A stretch of 64,000 bases of DNA, taken from contig CAJTBO010000024.1 in NCBI GenBank assembly GCA_910573755.1, forward strand, positions 1 through 64,000, in the 5' to 3' direction. A model generated the notes under the pieces. That model saw only the letters and a list, made by a program, of their open reading frames with translations. It was not told the origin of the DNA and made no database searches. Origin of the DNA: Lachnospiraceae bacterium (GTDB lineage Bacteria > Bacillota > Clostridia > Lachnospirales > Lachnospiraceae). The stretch's first letter is position 1; every line of letters begins with the position of its first letter. Positions 5,929 to 15,636 of the stretch are shown piece by piece. The position numbers and the translations under genes were made by a program.

Positions 5929-8028
5929 TCAGTCAAGGACATGAATATCTTCGGCGAGGGGCTGCCCCAGGGGAACCATCCAGTCGTTGGGCCAATAGGT
6001 AGTGGTCGGATCGATGCTGAACGTGATATGCCGGCCTTCATACTGCTCCATGCCATCAATGCCCTGGATATTTACCATCAGGACTTCGCCGTCGAAATAG
6101 CCATCTTCGCTGGTCCTGAGGCGCAAAGTCTGCGGCGTATCCAGTACGATCATGCGATAAAACTCACCTTCAAAAGACTCACGGGCAGATTCATACTGCT
6201 CATAATAAGGAGAGTTGGGGTCAAACCTTTTGAACAGCGAGAGCATCTCGTCATAATCGTATGTGCCGACAGTGCCGGTGAGGACGATGCGATCCCCGTC
6301 GGCAGGAAGCATACCATTGTCGGACGATCCGGGCGTCTGTGCCCCGCCTGAATCAGGCGTTGTCCAACTGTCCAGCGCAGACAGATCGTCGATCTCATAC
6401 CATTCGATCTCAATAAAAGCGATCGAATCGGGCATCTGGTCGATTCTGCCCTCCCAACAGGTTTCCCGCCTGAGGGAATCTCCGTCCAGTGTGATCCGGG
6501 TAACAGAACCTTCCCCGGTTCCGCCGCTAAATCCCATGGTCATCATTCCGTCTCCGTCCCCCGCCATGGAGAGTCCATCGCGAGTTCCGCCCGGAATCGC
6601 TTCGGCGGACTGACGCACGGTTTTTGTATCCGGATCATATTGAAAAACGAGTGTAGAGACTGCGAATGTCCATCCCCCTTCTTCCTTTTCCAACAGCAGC
6701 GTCGGAACCAGGTCATCCGGCTGCATCTGCACCAGTGCATACCGATAGCCGACTGTCTCCAGATCAGAAATGGTTTCATTATAATCATAACTGTCCGCCT
6801 GGCTGATGATGGTGCGGTACTGTTCCAAAGCCTCGTCGATGGGATCTGTCTCCTCCAAAACCTCAGATTCCTCCAAAGCCTCAGACTCCTTCTGCGACTC
6901 CTCCTCTTCCGATTTCTCAGCCCCCTCCGAACCCTCAGGCTCCTCCAGGCCGTCAACCTCTTCGGTGTCCCACGATTCCTGAGCCCCGTCGAAACGGGAG
7001 ACAGCCCAGACCGCTCCAAGGGCACCAACGCCGACAACCGCGGCTGCGGCAAGAGCGATGAGTCCGATCTTCAGCGCGCCGGAGCCGGCCGCTGCGGCTG
7101 TGCCGGCTGAAGCGGCGCCCGCCGCCGTCCCCGCCGTACCCGCTGCTTCGGCGTTTGCCGCTGTTCCTCCCATACCTGTCGCTTCGGCATCCGCCATTGC
7201 TCCAACCGTATCCGCCGCTCTTCCTGCTGTACCCACGCCCTGCGCGGCTCCCACGGACCGCGAAGCTAAGACAGCTTGAAGTATCCTGCCATCCGGCACT
7301 TCCGCCGCATATACCTTCTGGCTGCGGAAAAGCAGCAGCAGGAACGGGATCGGAGCCAGGCTGTAGAGTTTTGTGCCCTGCTTCTCCAGTTCCCGGACTT
7401 TCTTTTCGATCTTGCCCCGCCCATACATCAGCCGGCTCTTAACTGCACTCTCAGAAACGTCCATGGCGGCGGCAATCTCTTTCACTGACATCTCCTCATA
7501 GTAAAACATACCGATGACAGCGCGCTGATCTTCCGGCAATTCCTCGATGATCTCGCGGATCAGACGTTTTGTCTCCTTCTGATCGATAATCTGATCCGGA
7601 AGATTTTCGCTGCGCTCGTCCGGAAACAGTTCCTCCGCGGGAGTACCCTGCTCATCGCCGGAGCCCAGCTCCGTAAACAGCATGGGGCGCTTCTTTTTCA
7701 GCCAATCTCTGGCTGTGTTGGCAGCGATCTGCCGTACCCACGGCAAAAATTTCTCATCACCCTGAAAGCTGTCTAAGTGGGCGAATGCCTTTATGTAAGC
7801 GTCCTGTACAATGTCAAACACTACGTCCTCATCCCTGATCATGGACCTGACAGTGTAATAGACGCTGCTGTAAGTCTTTTCATATAAAGCGCCGACGGCA
7901 TCCTGACTGCCGGTGCGCGCCGCAGAAATCAGTTCGGCAAACGTACCGCTCCGGGGCACCGGCTTTCCGCAATACTGACAAAATACAGCATCATTTGCAA
8001 TTTGTTTTCCACAGGAAGTACAGTACAT
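5929..8028 (-). CDS. Zinc-ribbon / ECF sigma factor / transmembrane fusion
   Basis: The 699-residue protein joins three parts. Residues 1-25 are a zinc ribbon (CTSCGKQ ... CQYCGKP). Residues about 30-215 are an ECF-type sigma factor, with a region 2 (AVGALYEKTYSSVYYTVRSM, then VQDAYIKAFAHLDSFQG) and a region 4 (LPEDQRAVIGMFYYEEMSVK, then DVSESAVKSRLMYGRGKI). An Ala/Gly-rich linker leads to a membrane helix (IGLIALAAAAVVGVGALGAV, about 325-345), an acidic Glu/Ser linker and a C-terminal outer domain of about 300 residues. A membrane-held sigma factor carrying its own sensory domain would need release or would act at the membrane. A 50-residue gene precedes it by 3 bases. Confidence 0.8.
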   Translation of the reverse strand: MYCTSCGKQIANDAVFCQYCGKPVPRSGTFAELISAARTGSQDAVGALYEKTYSSVYYTVRSMIRDEDVVFDIVQDAYIKAFAHLDSFQGDEKFLPWVRQIAANTARDWLKKKRPMLFTELGSGDEQGTPAEELFPDERSENLPDQIIDQKETKRLIREIIEELPEDQRAVIGMFYYEEMSVKEIAAAMDVSESAVKSRLMYGRGKIEKKVRELEKQGTKLYSLAPIPFLLLLFRSQKVYAAEVPDGRILQAVLASRSVGAAQGVGTAGRAADTVGAMADAEATGMGGTAANAEAAGTAGTAAGAASAGTAAAAGSGALKIGLIALAAAAVVGVGALGAVWAVSRFDGAQESWDTEEVDGLEEPEGSEGAEKSEEEESQKESEALEESEVLEETDPIDEALEQYRTIISQADSYDYNETISDLETVGYRYALVQMQPDDLVPTLLLEKEEGGWTFAVSTLVFQYDPDTKTVRQSAEAIPGGTRDGLSMAGDGDGMMTMGFSGGTGEGSVTRITLDGDSLRRETCWEGRIDQMPDSIAFIEIEWYEIDDLSALDSWTTPDSGGAQTPGSSDNGMLPADGDRIVLTGTVGTYDYDEMLSLFKRFDPNSPYYEQYESARESFEGEFYRMIVLDTPQTLRLRTSEDGYFDGEVLMVNIQGIDGMEQYEGRHITFSIDPTTTYWPNDWMVPLGQPLAEDIHVLD

Positions 8029-8031
8029 ACT

Positions 8032-8184
8032 TTATTGATCCTCCTCTATCCCTTCCATGTCCGCGATCCTCCGCAGCATATCCGCTTTTTTCATCTCATC
8101 TGTCGGGGACGATTCGATGACCGCCCGGAGCATACGCCCGATGAAATCATCCAACATAGTCTCTTGTCCTTTCATCCTGTTCAT
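8032..8184 (-). CDS. 50-residue protein coupled to the sigma-factor fusion
   Basis: ATG at 8184 has GAGGATC 6 bases upstream; the frame (starts MNRMKGQETMLDDFIGRMLR, ends GIEEDQ) stops 3 bases before the sigma-fusion ATG, and its last codons contain that gene's GGAGGATC ribosome site. The protein is helical and charged with no recognised family. The tight coupling suggests a partner or regulator of the sigma fusion, perhaps an anti-sigma-like peptide, but this is only inference. Confidence 0.6.
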   Translation of the reverse strand: MNRMKGQETMLDDFIGRMLRAVIESSPTDEMKKADMLRRIADMEGIEEDQ

Positions 8185-8224
8185 GGTGTGATCCTCATAC
8201 CCATAGAACGAACAGAGGGGACTG

Positions 8225-8788
8225 TTGGTTGCAGATATTTCAATTATTTCTTTATTAATTCGGCATATACCTGAGCCTCATCATAAAATGACCCGTTATT
8301 ACGGCCTCTATGCCGGACATCGCGATAACGATAAAAAGCTCAGAAAAGCCATCCGCCGCTCCAAGCACAAATTCATTCTGCGTTATTCAAAATGGCGCAA
8401 TAACATAGCTGTCTCTTTTGGTTATGATCCGTTATGGTGTTCCAGGTACAGCGCCACTATGACTCTGACGGATCTGTATTTTAAGCACAAGCGGGTTTCT
8501 CTGGAAGAAATGTACGAAAGGTCCATGGCAAAAATCAAATGCCGTTCTAATCCCCCTGAAGGAATGACAGCAAAACCCGTTAAGAATATGTCGGATTCAG
8601 ACCTTTTGGACATGCACTATGTTCTAACTGAAGATGATGACCGGGACGGTGATAAAACGCAAGAAGGTTTCTATAATAGACCTCTTTCAGTAATCGCCTT
8701 GTTCGTGTGCCCGCTTTTATACGGGCTTTTTTTATCAGAATTCCTCCGTCAGAAGCAATTAAGAGTTTTAGCACGTATGGTAGTATAG
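8225..8788 (+). pseudogene. C-terminal fragment of an IS91-like (Y2) transposase
   Basis: Residues about 8-110 of this frame match the C-terminal end of IS91-family transposases as I know them: LLIRHIPEPHHKMTRYYGLY, AGHR, then FGYDPLWC and TLTDLYFKHKRVSLEEMYER. The N-terminal zinc-binding and catalytic tyrosine regions are absent, so it cannot transpose. The last 40 codons read through a terminator and are not part of the protein family. The fragment has no credible ribosome site. Confidence 0.7.
8709..8733 (+). terminator. Rho-independent terminator after the transposase remnant
   Basis: GCCCG (8709-8713) and CGGGC (8722-8726) form a short stem followed by seven T on the plus strand. Confidence 0.65.
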
Positions 8789-8835
8789 CACAGTAAACCG
8801 CAAAAGTAAATCGTTGAATTCCCATTTCCCGATAC

Positions 8836-9990
8836 CTAAAGCATATTGTGTATATAAAGCGCGATCTGGTACGGCAGGCGTTCCGCAGGTGTGGCAAGCT
8901 CCGTGCCCAGCAGTTTTTTAATATTGTTCATGCGGTAGATGATCGTATTCCGGTGCGTGAACATGCTCTGCGCCATCGCCTGTATACTCCCGTTAAACTC
9001 CAGGTAACACTGCAGCGTCTCCACATAGTTTGAGTTATGCCGCCTGTCATGCTCCTCCAGCACCGACAGCGTCTCCTGTTTCATCTGCGCAAGCAGGGCA
9101 GCATCCGTACAGCTGTACAGCAAACGGTAGATCCCCATCTCTTCAAACTGCAAAAGCGCAGTTTTTGTCCGCATCGCCATCCGTGCCGCCACCTCCGCCC
9201 TCCGGTAGCTGACCGAAAGGTTTTCGATATCCATCACCTGGCTTCCCACGCCTACATAGATCGGCCGATCCGGCATCCGCTTACGGGCCCGCTTTAACAT
9301 CCCCTCCCCCAGTCCAATGAATAGTTCCGGCGTTATCGCGTTCGCCACGAGCACAAAAAACGAATTGTAATAAAAGAAACTCCCGTTGTGCGTGATCTGC
9401 TCCAGATACACCTGCAGCCGGTAGGAGAGTTTTCTTCTGTCCACCGTATCCATCGAGTCCAGCCCTTCGCTGGCGATGACCATAACCTGAAAGGTTCCGT
9501 CCACATCAAAATGCGGCAGCAGCTTTTTCCGGTACGCCTCCTGATTGTCCGGCTGCTCCACCGCCGCGATCAGCGCGTTCACAACCTGTTCGTCCGTGCT
9601 GCCCTGCACAAAAATGCGGATGCTGAAATCCTTCATCATATCGGAGAGATGTATCTCCCAGGGCACGGTCAGAAGCGGCAGATCATTCTCCTCACAGTAT
9701 GCGAGCAGGCCATCCGGCAGCTTTTCTATGTAATTCCCGATATTGACGATCAGGCCTGCCGCATGGCGCTGCACCAGATGTCTGGCAAGTTCCATAAGCG
9801 CCTCCTTCGTCGGAAAGCCGAGCCCCGTCGTGACCGCAAGTTCCTTTCCCCAGAAATGCCGTATGATCGTCGTATCCTCGACCAGATGCACCCAGCTGAT
9901 CGAGTTGGACCAGCCGTTTTTTCCCGCCAGATACTTCATCCGGTAGCGTTCCTCCGAGGAGATCATCATATCCTGTATCGTAAAACCCAT
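8836..9990 (-). CDS. PucR-family transcriptional regulator
   Basis: The 384-residue protein starts MGFTIQDMMISSEERYRMKY. The frame is open further upstream, but ATG 9990 has GGAGG 8 bases before it. Residues 1-130 are the PucR N-terminal domain (LAVTTGLGFPTKEALMELAR, LIVNIGNYIEKLPDGLLAYC), the middle is a GGDEF-like degenerate region (YVGVGSQV, SYRRAEVAARMAM), and the C-terminus is the PucR helix-turn-helix (YLEFNGSIQAMAQSMFTHRN, TIIYRMNNIKKLLG). Relatives control purine, amino-acid or gamma-aminobutyrate use. The regulated genes normally lie next to it; here the divergent side holds only a 52-residue ORF, so the target may have been lost. Confidence 0.85.
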   Translation of the reverse strand: MGFTIQDMMISSEERYRMKYLAGKNGWSNSISWVHLVEDTTIIRHFWGKELAVTTGLGFPTKEALMELARHLVQRHAAGLIVNIGNYIEKLPDGLLAYCEENDLPLLTVPWEIHLSDMMKDFSIRIFVQGSTDEQVVNALIAAVEQPDNQEAYRKKLLPHFDVDGTFQVMVIASEGLDSMDTVDRRKLSYRLQVYLEQITHNGSFFYYNSFFVLVANAITPELFIGLGEGMLKRARKRMPDRPIYVGVGSQVMDIENLSVSYRRAEVAARMAMRTKTALLQFEEMGIYRLLYSCTDAALLAQMKQETLSVLEEHDRRHNSNYVETLQCYLEFNGSIQAMAQSMFTHRNTIIYRMNNIKKLLGTELATPAERLPYQIALYIHNML

Positions 9991-10168
9991 CCCTTCTGCC
10001 TCCTTTTCTATTGCGCCTGCCATGTCCATGAATATTATATCACTTTTCGTACTGTCAGTACATATTTCATTTCCATTTTTAGGTTTCAGAGCCATTGGAT
10101 TTTATTATTTTTATGTTATGATTATTTTAATAACAAACACACATAAAAAAATAAAGGAGGCGCATCTC

Positions 10169-10327
10169 ATGTTAACAATTTCAAACACACTTGTAACCAA
10201 CTACAGTTATACACCATCATGGATTAAGTCCGAGCGTTATCTGTACTGTGACAATTTTGCACGGGACCTTGCCGAAAGCAGACATGCGTCCTTCCTCGTA
10301 CTGATCCGGAAGCTGCTTCACAGATAA
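10169..10327 (+). CDS. 52-residue ORF divergent from the PucR regulator
   Basis: AAAGGAGG lies 8 bases before ATG 10169. The product (starts MLTISNTLVTNYSYTPSWIK, ends LVLIRKLLHR) has no recognised family and no signal peptide or membrane segment. It sits where a PucR target gene would be expected and is followed by a strong terminator. It may be a real small protein or the retained 5' end of a deleted target gene. Confidence 0.5.
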   Translation: MLTISNTLVTNYSYTPSWIKSERYLYCDNFARDLAESRHASFLVLIRKLLHR

Positions 10328-10370
10328 GTGAAGCCCGCTTTAACATAAGCATAAAAAATAATCTGAAAAT

Positions 10371-10435
10371 GATATGCTCCCTTGCGGGCGGACAGGTGAA
10401 ACAATAAAACCTGTCTGTCCGCAAGGGAGCATATC
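10371..10435. terminator. Long bidirectional terminator
   Basis: A 27-bp arm beginning GATATGCTCCCTTGCGG pairs with its complement ending at 10435, with two mismatches and an 11-base loop. It separates the convergent 52-residue ORF and rsgA. Confidence 0.8.
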
Positions 10436-10442
10436 GCTTTTC

Positions 10443-11321
10443 TCAATACTTTTTCCGTTCTTTCAATTCCTCATACAGCACCGTATAATTATGGTACCTT
10501 ACCTTGCTGATCCTCCCCTCCGCCAGCGCCGCTTTCACGCTGCACCCCGGCTCGCTCACATGCACGCAGCCGCGGAACCTGCAGCCGTCCTCATACTCCC
10601 TGAATTCCGGATAAAAATCCTTCAGTTCCTCTTTCTCCATGTCAAAAAGCTGCAGGGAGGAAAACCCCGGCGTATCCATAATATAACTTTCTCCATCCAA
10701 TGCAAACAACTCCGAATGGCGGGTGGTATGCCTGCCTCTGTCGATCTTTTCGCTGACGGCGCCGGTCTCCATCTCCGCCTGCGGATACAGACAGTTGATC
10801 AGAGAAGATTTTCCCACACCGCTTGGCCCCGCCACCGTGGTCGTTTTTCCCTGCAGGACCCGCCGCACTTCCCTAAGGCCCTCTTCCTCCTTTACGCTGA
10901 TAAAAAACACCTGATAGCCGCAGGTCTCATAGGCGCTCTGCAGATCCGCCCGATCCTGCGCGGAGGCAATATCGCTTTTATTAAAACAGATCACAGAGGG
11001 CAGCCCCTGCTGTTCCATCATGATCAGAAACCGGTCCAGCAGATTAAAATTCGGCTCCGGTTTCCGGATCGCAAAGATCACCAGCGCCTGATCGATATTT
11101 GCCACTGCGGGGCGGATCAGCCTGCTTCTGCGGGGCAGGATCTTCCTGATGTTTCCCTCTTTTTCCTGCTGATCCAGCACCTCCAGTTCCACATCGTCCC
11201 CCACCAGAGGCTTGATATTCTCCCGGCGGAAAATACCCCGGGCCCTGCACTCGTAGATCTGAAGGTCCTCCGCATGCACATAATAGAATCCGGCAATTCC
11301 CTTTACTATCTTTCCCCGCAT
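10443..11321 (-). CDS. rsgA: Ribosome small-subunit-dependent GTPase A
   Basis: RsgA checks late 30S ribosome assembly and hydrolyses GTP. The 292-residue protein has the N-terminal OB-fold (about 1-70), then circularly permuted GTPase motifs in the expected order: NKSD (G4, about 113), GPSGVGKSS (G1, about 165) and DTPG (G3, about 212). A zinc site C.4C.H.5C (CRFRGCVHVSEPGC) follows near residue 245. It is the last gene of the priA-to-rsgA block, 33 bases after the kinase gene, matching the usual Firmicutes order. Confidence 0.95.
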   Translation of the reverse strand: MRGKIVKGIAGFYYVHAEDLQIYECRARGIFRRENIKPLVGDDVELEVLDQQEKEGNIRKILPRRSRLIRPAVANIDQALVIFAIRKPEPNFNLLDRFLIMMEQQGLPSVICFNKSDIASAQDRADLQSAYETCGYQVFFISVKEEEGLREVRRVLQGKTTTVAGPSGVGKSSLINCLYPQAEMETGAVSEKIDRGRHTTRHSELFALDGESYIMDTPGFSSLQLFDMEKEELKDFYPEFREYEDGCRFRGCVHVSEPGCSVKAALAEGRISKVRYHNYTVLYEELKERKKY

Positions 11322-11354
11322 ATCGCATTTACTCTTTTCGGCATATCGGAACGG

Positions 11355-13448
11355 TTACCTCTCTTCTGTAAATTCAACTGTTCTTTCTATTGTCTTATCT
11401 GTCGTACTCCCCGGTGAGGTTTCGACTGTCTCTCCGGTCTCCGGATCTTTTGTCGTCACAGGTTCCGTTATATTTGTGTACCGGAAGGTGATCTTCCCCG
11501 TGGAAGATTTGATACCAGTATAATTCACCGCGATCGGGAAGGAAGCCGTCTCTGTATCCAAAAGCTTTGTACCGTCAGCCGTCACGATGGTCACTTTCAC
11601 CTTCGTACCGTCCTTGTACTCCGGATCTTCCGCCGCAGTGGGTCCTGTTATATTCCCGCTGTAACTGTAGGTCGCCGCCTTGCCGCCCATACTGATCTTA
11701 ATATCGATAGGCGTACCGGGATCTACAAAGGAGCCCACGGAATAACTCTGGTAGCATACCTGTCCCTCCGGGAAATCCTCGCTGTTCATCTCTCCTACCG
11801 TGCCGAGCTGCAGTCCTGCTTCGATCAGCATCGCCACAACCTCATCCTCCTCCCGTCCCATCAGATCCGGCACCCGGATCTTGGAATCCTCCGCTCCGGT
11901 GCTGACTACGATCGTCACCGCGGAGCCCTTCGGCGCCTTTGTGCCGCTCTCGGGATTCTGGGAGATCACGTAGCCTGTCTCCACCTCGGAAGAGGCGCTC
12001 TCGCTCCGGTTTACCACAAAACCCGCTTTTTCCAGCGTATTTTTTGCCTCCTCATAGGTGATCCCCGTGGCCTTCGGTACAGCTACACCCTCGGTACCGC
12101 TGCTGACGGTCAGCGTGATCGTCGTGCCGGGATCTACCATAATGCCTTCCTCCACCGATGCACTGATCACCTGATTCTGCGGATAGGCGGCGTTCTCCAC
12201 GTATTTCACTTCTGTTTTCAGCCCCTTCTTCTCCAGACGGTCCTGCGCGGTTTTCACCGCCATACCGATGACATCTATCATCTCTACCTGCTCGGTCTGC
12301 TCCTCCTGCTGCGTCTCGTCGTCCCTGCTGCCGCTTAAGTGGAACAACCCTAAAGCCCTGCCCACTAATACGATCACAATGCAGCCGATGATGATTGCCG
12401 CAACAATGGCAAGTATGGTCGTAATCTTTTCCATCCGGGGATCATAATCCTCTTCGTAATCTTCTTCCTCTTCCCCTTGGTCCGTATGTTTTACTCTGTT
12501 TAACCGCATGGACTCTTCCATATTGTCCTTTGCCGCGGAGACCTTTTTGATCCGCTCCATCTCCCGCTCCGTGATCATGCGGGTGGACGCCTTTCTGTCC
12601 GGCTCCATAACTTTCACAAAATCCTCATCGGGATTTAACAGGGACTGTTTCAGATCATCGATCAGTTCCGCCATGGACTGATACCTGCGGTCGGGGCTTT
12701 TCTGGCAGCATTTAAAAACGATCTGTTCCACGCTGACCGGAATTTCGGGCACATATTCCCGGGGCGAAGGCATCTCTTCCTGAATATGTTTAATGGCGAT
12801 CGCCACGGTCGTCTCCCCGTTAAAAGGCACCCTGCCCGTGAGCATTTCAAACATCGTGATGCCAAGGGAATAAATATCGCTCTTTTCGTCACTGTAGCCG
12901 CCCCTTGCCTGCTCCGGCGACGTATAATGGACCGATCCCATCACATTGGAAGTGATGGTATTGCTGGTGGCGGCTTTTGCAATGCCGAAGTCCGTCACCT
13001 TCACTTTCCCCTCTTTGGAGATCATGATATTCTGAGGCTTGATATCCCTGTGGATGATATGATTATTATGGGCAGCCTCGATACCCATGGAAACCTGAAT
13101 GGCAATGCTTATCGCCTCTTTTACGGAAAGTCTCGCCTTCTTTTCAATGTACTTTTTCAGTGTAATGCCCTCTACCATTTCCATGACGAAATAGTAAATG
13201 CCGTTTTCTTCCCCTACATCGTACACATTGACGATATTGGGATGCATCAGCCCTGCCGCCGCCTGGGCCTCCGTCCGAAACTTGGAAACAAAATTGGCGT
13301 TCTCGGAAAACTCCTGTTTTAATACCTTGATCGCCACAAACCTGTTGAGTTTATGGCATTTTGCTTTATAGACATCTGACATGCCGCCGGTTCCGATCTT
13401 CTCAAGAATCTCGTAGCGGTCTCCTATCATCATTCCGATCTTAATCAT
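11355..13448 (-). CDS. prkC: PASTA-domain Ser/Thr protein kinase (PrkC/PknB type)
   Basis: This membrane kinase senses muropeptides or cell-wall state and phosphorylates cytoplasmic targets. The 697-residue protein has a kinase domain (GTGGMSDVYKAK at about 19, VAIKVLK, HRDIKPQNIM, DFGIAKA), a juxtamembrane linker, one membrane helix (ITTILAIVAAIIIGCIVIVL) and at least three PASTA repeats ending near the C-terminus, plus a short extra domain. I chose ATG 13448 (MIKIGMMIGDRYEIL) because homologues begin just before the DRYEI strand; an upstream ATG overlapping the prpC stop is possible. It is coupled to the phosphatase gene upstream. Confidence 0.93.
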   Translation of the reverse strand: MIKIGMMIGDRYEILEKIGTGGMSDVYKAKCHKLNRFVAIKVLKQEFSENANFVSKFRTEAQAAAGLMHPNIVNVYDVGEENGIYYFVMEMVEGITLKKYIEKKARLSVKEAISIAIQVSMGIEAAHNNHIIHRDIKPQNIMISKEGKVKVTDFGIAKAATSNTITSNVMGSVHYTSPEQARGGYSDEKSDIYSLGITMFEMLTGRVPFNGETTVAIAIKHIQEEMPSPREYVPEIPVSVEQIVFKCCQKSPDRRYQSMAELIDDLKQSLLNPDEDFVKVMEPDRKASTRMITEREMERIKKVSAAKDNMEESMRLNRVKHTDQGEEEEDYEEDYDPRMEKITTILAIVAAIIIGCIVIVLVGRALGLFHLSGSRDDETQQEEQTEQVEMIDVIGMAVKTAQDRLEKKGLKTEVKYVENAAYPQNQVISASVEEGIMVDPGTTITLTVSSGTEGVAVPKATGITYEEAKNTLEKAGFVVNRSESASSEVETGYVISQNPESGTKAPKGSAVTIVVSTGAEDSKIRVPDLMGREEDEVVAMLIEAGLQLGTVGEMNSEDFPEGQVCYQSYSVGSFVDPGTPIDIKISMGGKAATYSYSGNITGPTAAEDPEYKDGTKVKVTIVTADGTKLLDTETASFPIAVNYTGIKSSTGKITFRYTNITEPVTTKDPETGETVETSPGSTTDKTIERTVEFTEER

Positions 13449-13498
13449 ACTTTTTCTTTTCTCCACATTCAAGCTTCGCTGCAAAAGCGAGGCATACA

Positions 13499-14227
13499 TC
13501 AAATATCCGGCTCGATCAGTATCAGGGATATATTATCCCTTCCGCCGTTCAGGTTTGCAACTCTCACAAGAGCCTCCGCTTTTTCCATGATGTCGCGCTG
13601 GGCATTTACGATCATTCTTATTTCTTCATCTTCCAGCATATTACTGAGTCCGTCAGAGCACAGCAGAACAATGTCCCCCTCCCGGAGCTGTACCTCATAA
13701 AAATCCGCCAGCACCGCATGGGTAACTCCTACCGCTCTTGTAATAATATTCTTATTAGGATGGGTCCTTGCGCTTTCCCTGTCAAGTCCGCCCATCCGGA
13801 TCATTTCCTCTACAAGGGAGTGGTCCGTCGTGATCTGCCGGATACTTTTTCCGTTCACGATATAAAGACGGCTGTCTCCCACATTGCCTACTTTCAGGCA
13901 GTTTCCGTAGATCGTCGCAACAACCACCGTAGTCCCCATGCCTTCCAGGTCACGGTTCCCATTGGAAAGTTCAAAAATACCGGCGTTCGCTTTATCGATC
14001 GCGCACTGCAGAATCTTCTCCGGACTCTCCTCCGGGGAATGCTCCGCCTCCTGACAAATGGTGTCCACCGCATAGCGGGAAGCATAATCCCCCGCTTTAT
14101 GGCCGCCCATACCGTCGGCAATCATAAACAGATTCGGCAGATTTCCCACCGGCAGTTCCGAGGAATACACCACATCCTGATTCAGTTGTCTTCGTTTCCC
14201 CTTATCCGATAAGGAGGCTGTCTTCAT
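13499..14227 (-). CDS. prpC: PP2C-family Ser/Thr phosphatase (PrpC/Stp)
   Basis: It removes phosphates added by the adjacent PASTA kinase. The 242-residue protein starts MKTASLSDKGKRRQLNQD and carries PP2C motifs: DKGKRRQLNQD, IADGMGGHKAGDYAS, GMGTTVVVA, GNVGDSRLYI, TTDHSLVEEM, LLCSDGLSNML and GGRDNISLILI, with metal-binding Asp residues present. The open frame extends 24 codons upstream but without family similarity. It precedes prkC, with the stop region abutting the kinase frame. Confidence 0.93.
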   Translation of the reverse strand: MKTASLSDKGKRRQLNQDVVYSSELPVGNLPNLFMIADGMGGHKAGDYASRYAVDTICQEAEHSPEESPEKILQCAIDKANAGIFELSNGNRDLEGMGTTVVVATIYGNCLKVGNVGDSRLYIVNGKSIRQITTDHSLVEEMIRMGGLDRESARTHPNKNIITRAVGVTHAVLADFYEVQLREGDIVLLCSDGLSNMLEDEEIRMIVNAQRDIMEKAEALVRVANLNGGRDNISLILIEPDI

Positions 14228-14411
14228 CAACGCCTTCTTCCCCCTGAAGTCTTTCCCGCCATCCTCCGGACGGCAGGCGTTTCTTTTGCTGCAAAACATA
14301 GTATCTACAAATTAAAATACTACCACATAAATGGCAAAGGGGCAAGAAAAATCCGATCCTGCCCTCTCTTTTTATCCCTTATTTTACCAACTCAGCCATA
14401 AAATATGTAAC

Positions 14412-15440
14412 CTATTTAAAATTCCTTCTGAGCTGTCCGCAGGCGCCGTCTATATCCCGTCCCATCTCCCTGCGCAGAGTGGCATTGACGCCCGCCTCCT
14501 CCAGCTTTTTCTGAAACATCCTGACCGTCTCCTTGCCGGAAGATACGTACCGCCTCTCTTTCACCGGATTGACCGGTATCAGGTTCACATGAGCGTGAAG
14601 CCGCTTTGCCAGCCGGATCAGCCCCTCTGCATCCTCATCCGCATCATTGACGCCGCCCGCCAGAGCATACTCAAAGGTGATGCGCCGCCCTGTCTTTTCA
14701 AAATAATACCCGCAGGCATCCATCAGTTCCGCGATACTGTACTTTTCCGCTACGGGCATCAGCTCCCTTCGCTTTTCATCCGTCACACCGTGAAGGGATA
14801 ACGCCAGCGTGATCTGCAGATTCTCCTCCGCCAGCTTTCTGATCTCCGGCACCAGCCCGCAGGTGGAAACCGTAATATTCCGCCGGCTCATATGCAGCCC
14901 TTCTTCATCCGTCAGCATCCGGATAAATTTCAGAAGGTTCTCCCCGTTATCCAGCGGTTCTCCGATGCCCATCACCACCACGTTGGAAACCCGCTCTCCG
15001 GTGTAACGGGTAACCGAATAGATCTGGTCCAGCATCTCCCCGGCGCTTAGATTCCGGACAAGGCCGCCCAGTGTGGAAGCGCAGAACCTGCAGCCCATCC
15101 TGCAGCCCACCTGTGAGGAAATGCAGACCGAATTCCCGTGACGGTATTTCATCCAGACGCTCTCCACCAGATTTCCGTCGGACAACGCAAACAGAAACTT
15201 TTTCGTGCCGTCCGTCCGCGATTCCTGCACCCTGACAGGCTCTAAAGCCGTCAGGTCAAACCGCTCCCCGCATTTTTCTCTCAATGAAAGTGACAGATTT
15301 GTCATTTCCGTAAAATCCCGTGCCAGCTTTACATGCATCCACTCATAAAGCTGCGCCGCCCGGAACTTTTTCTCCCCGATTCGCTCCATCTCCTGCTGCA
15401 GTTCTTCCGGAGATAAAGATTTTATATCTATCTTTTCCAT
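14412..15440 (-). CDS. rlmN: Dual-specificity 23S rRNA/tRNA adenine-C2 methyltransferase
   Basis: RlmN is a radical SAM enzyme that methylates C2 of A2503 in 23S rRNA and A37 in some tRNAs. The 342-residue protein has the CRMGCRFC cluster motif (about 113-120), a GIGEPLDN motif, NITVSTCG, and the C-terminal GRDIDGACGQLR with the second catalytic Cys. AAAAGG precedes the ATG. It lies between rsmB and prpC in the conserved block. Confidence 0.95.
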   Translation of the reverse strand: MEKIDIKSLSPEELQQEMERIGEKKFRAAQLYEWMHVKLARDFTEMTNLSLSLREKCGERFDLTALEPVRVQESRTDGTKKFLFALSDGNLVESVWMKYRHGNSVCISSQVGCRMGCRFCASTLGGLVRNLSAGEMLDQIYSVTRYTGERVSNVVVMGIGEPLDNGENLLKFIRMLTDEEGLHMSRRNITVSTCGLVPEIRKLAEENLQITLALSLHGVTDEKRRELMPVAEKYSIAELMDACGYYFEKTGRRITFEYALAGGVNDADEDAEGLIRLAKRLHAHVNLIPVNPVKERRYVSSGKETVRMFQKKLEEAGVNATLRREMGRDIDGACGQLRRNFK

Positions 15441-15636
15441 AAAATTTCCTTTTAATATGACAACAGCGGAGTGGCAGTCCTCCGCTTCCTCAACTGTTCT
15501 GTTTTCCTGTTTATCTTTTTCCTTACTGCCGGCACTGCTCTGGCTTTCAATCAGTTTTTGTACCGTCCATCTAAAATCATATCAAGCATCGTCCCGAACC
15601 GTTACATAATAATTACACAATAACCATGCCATACTG

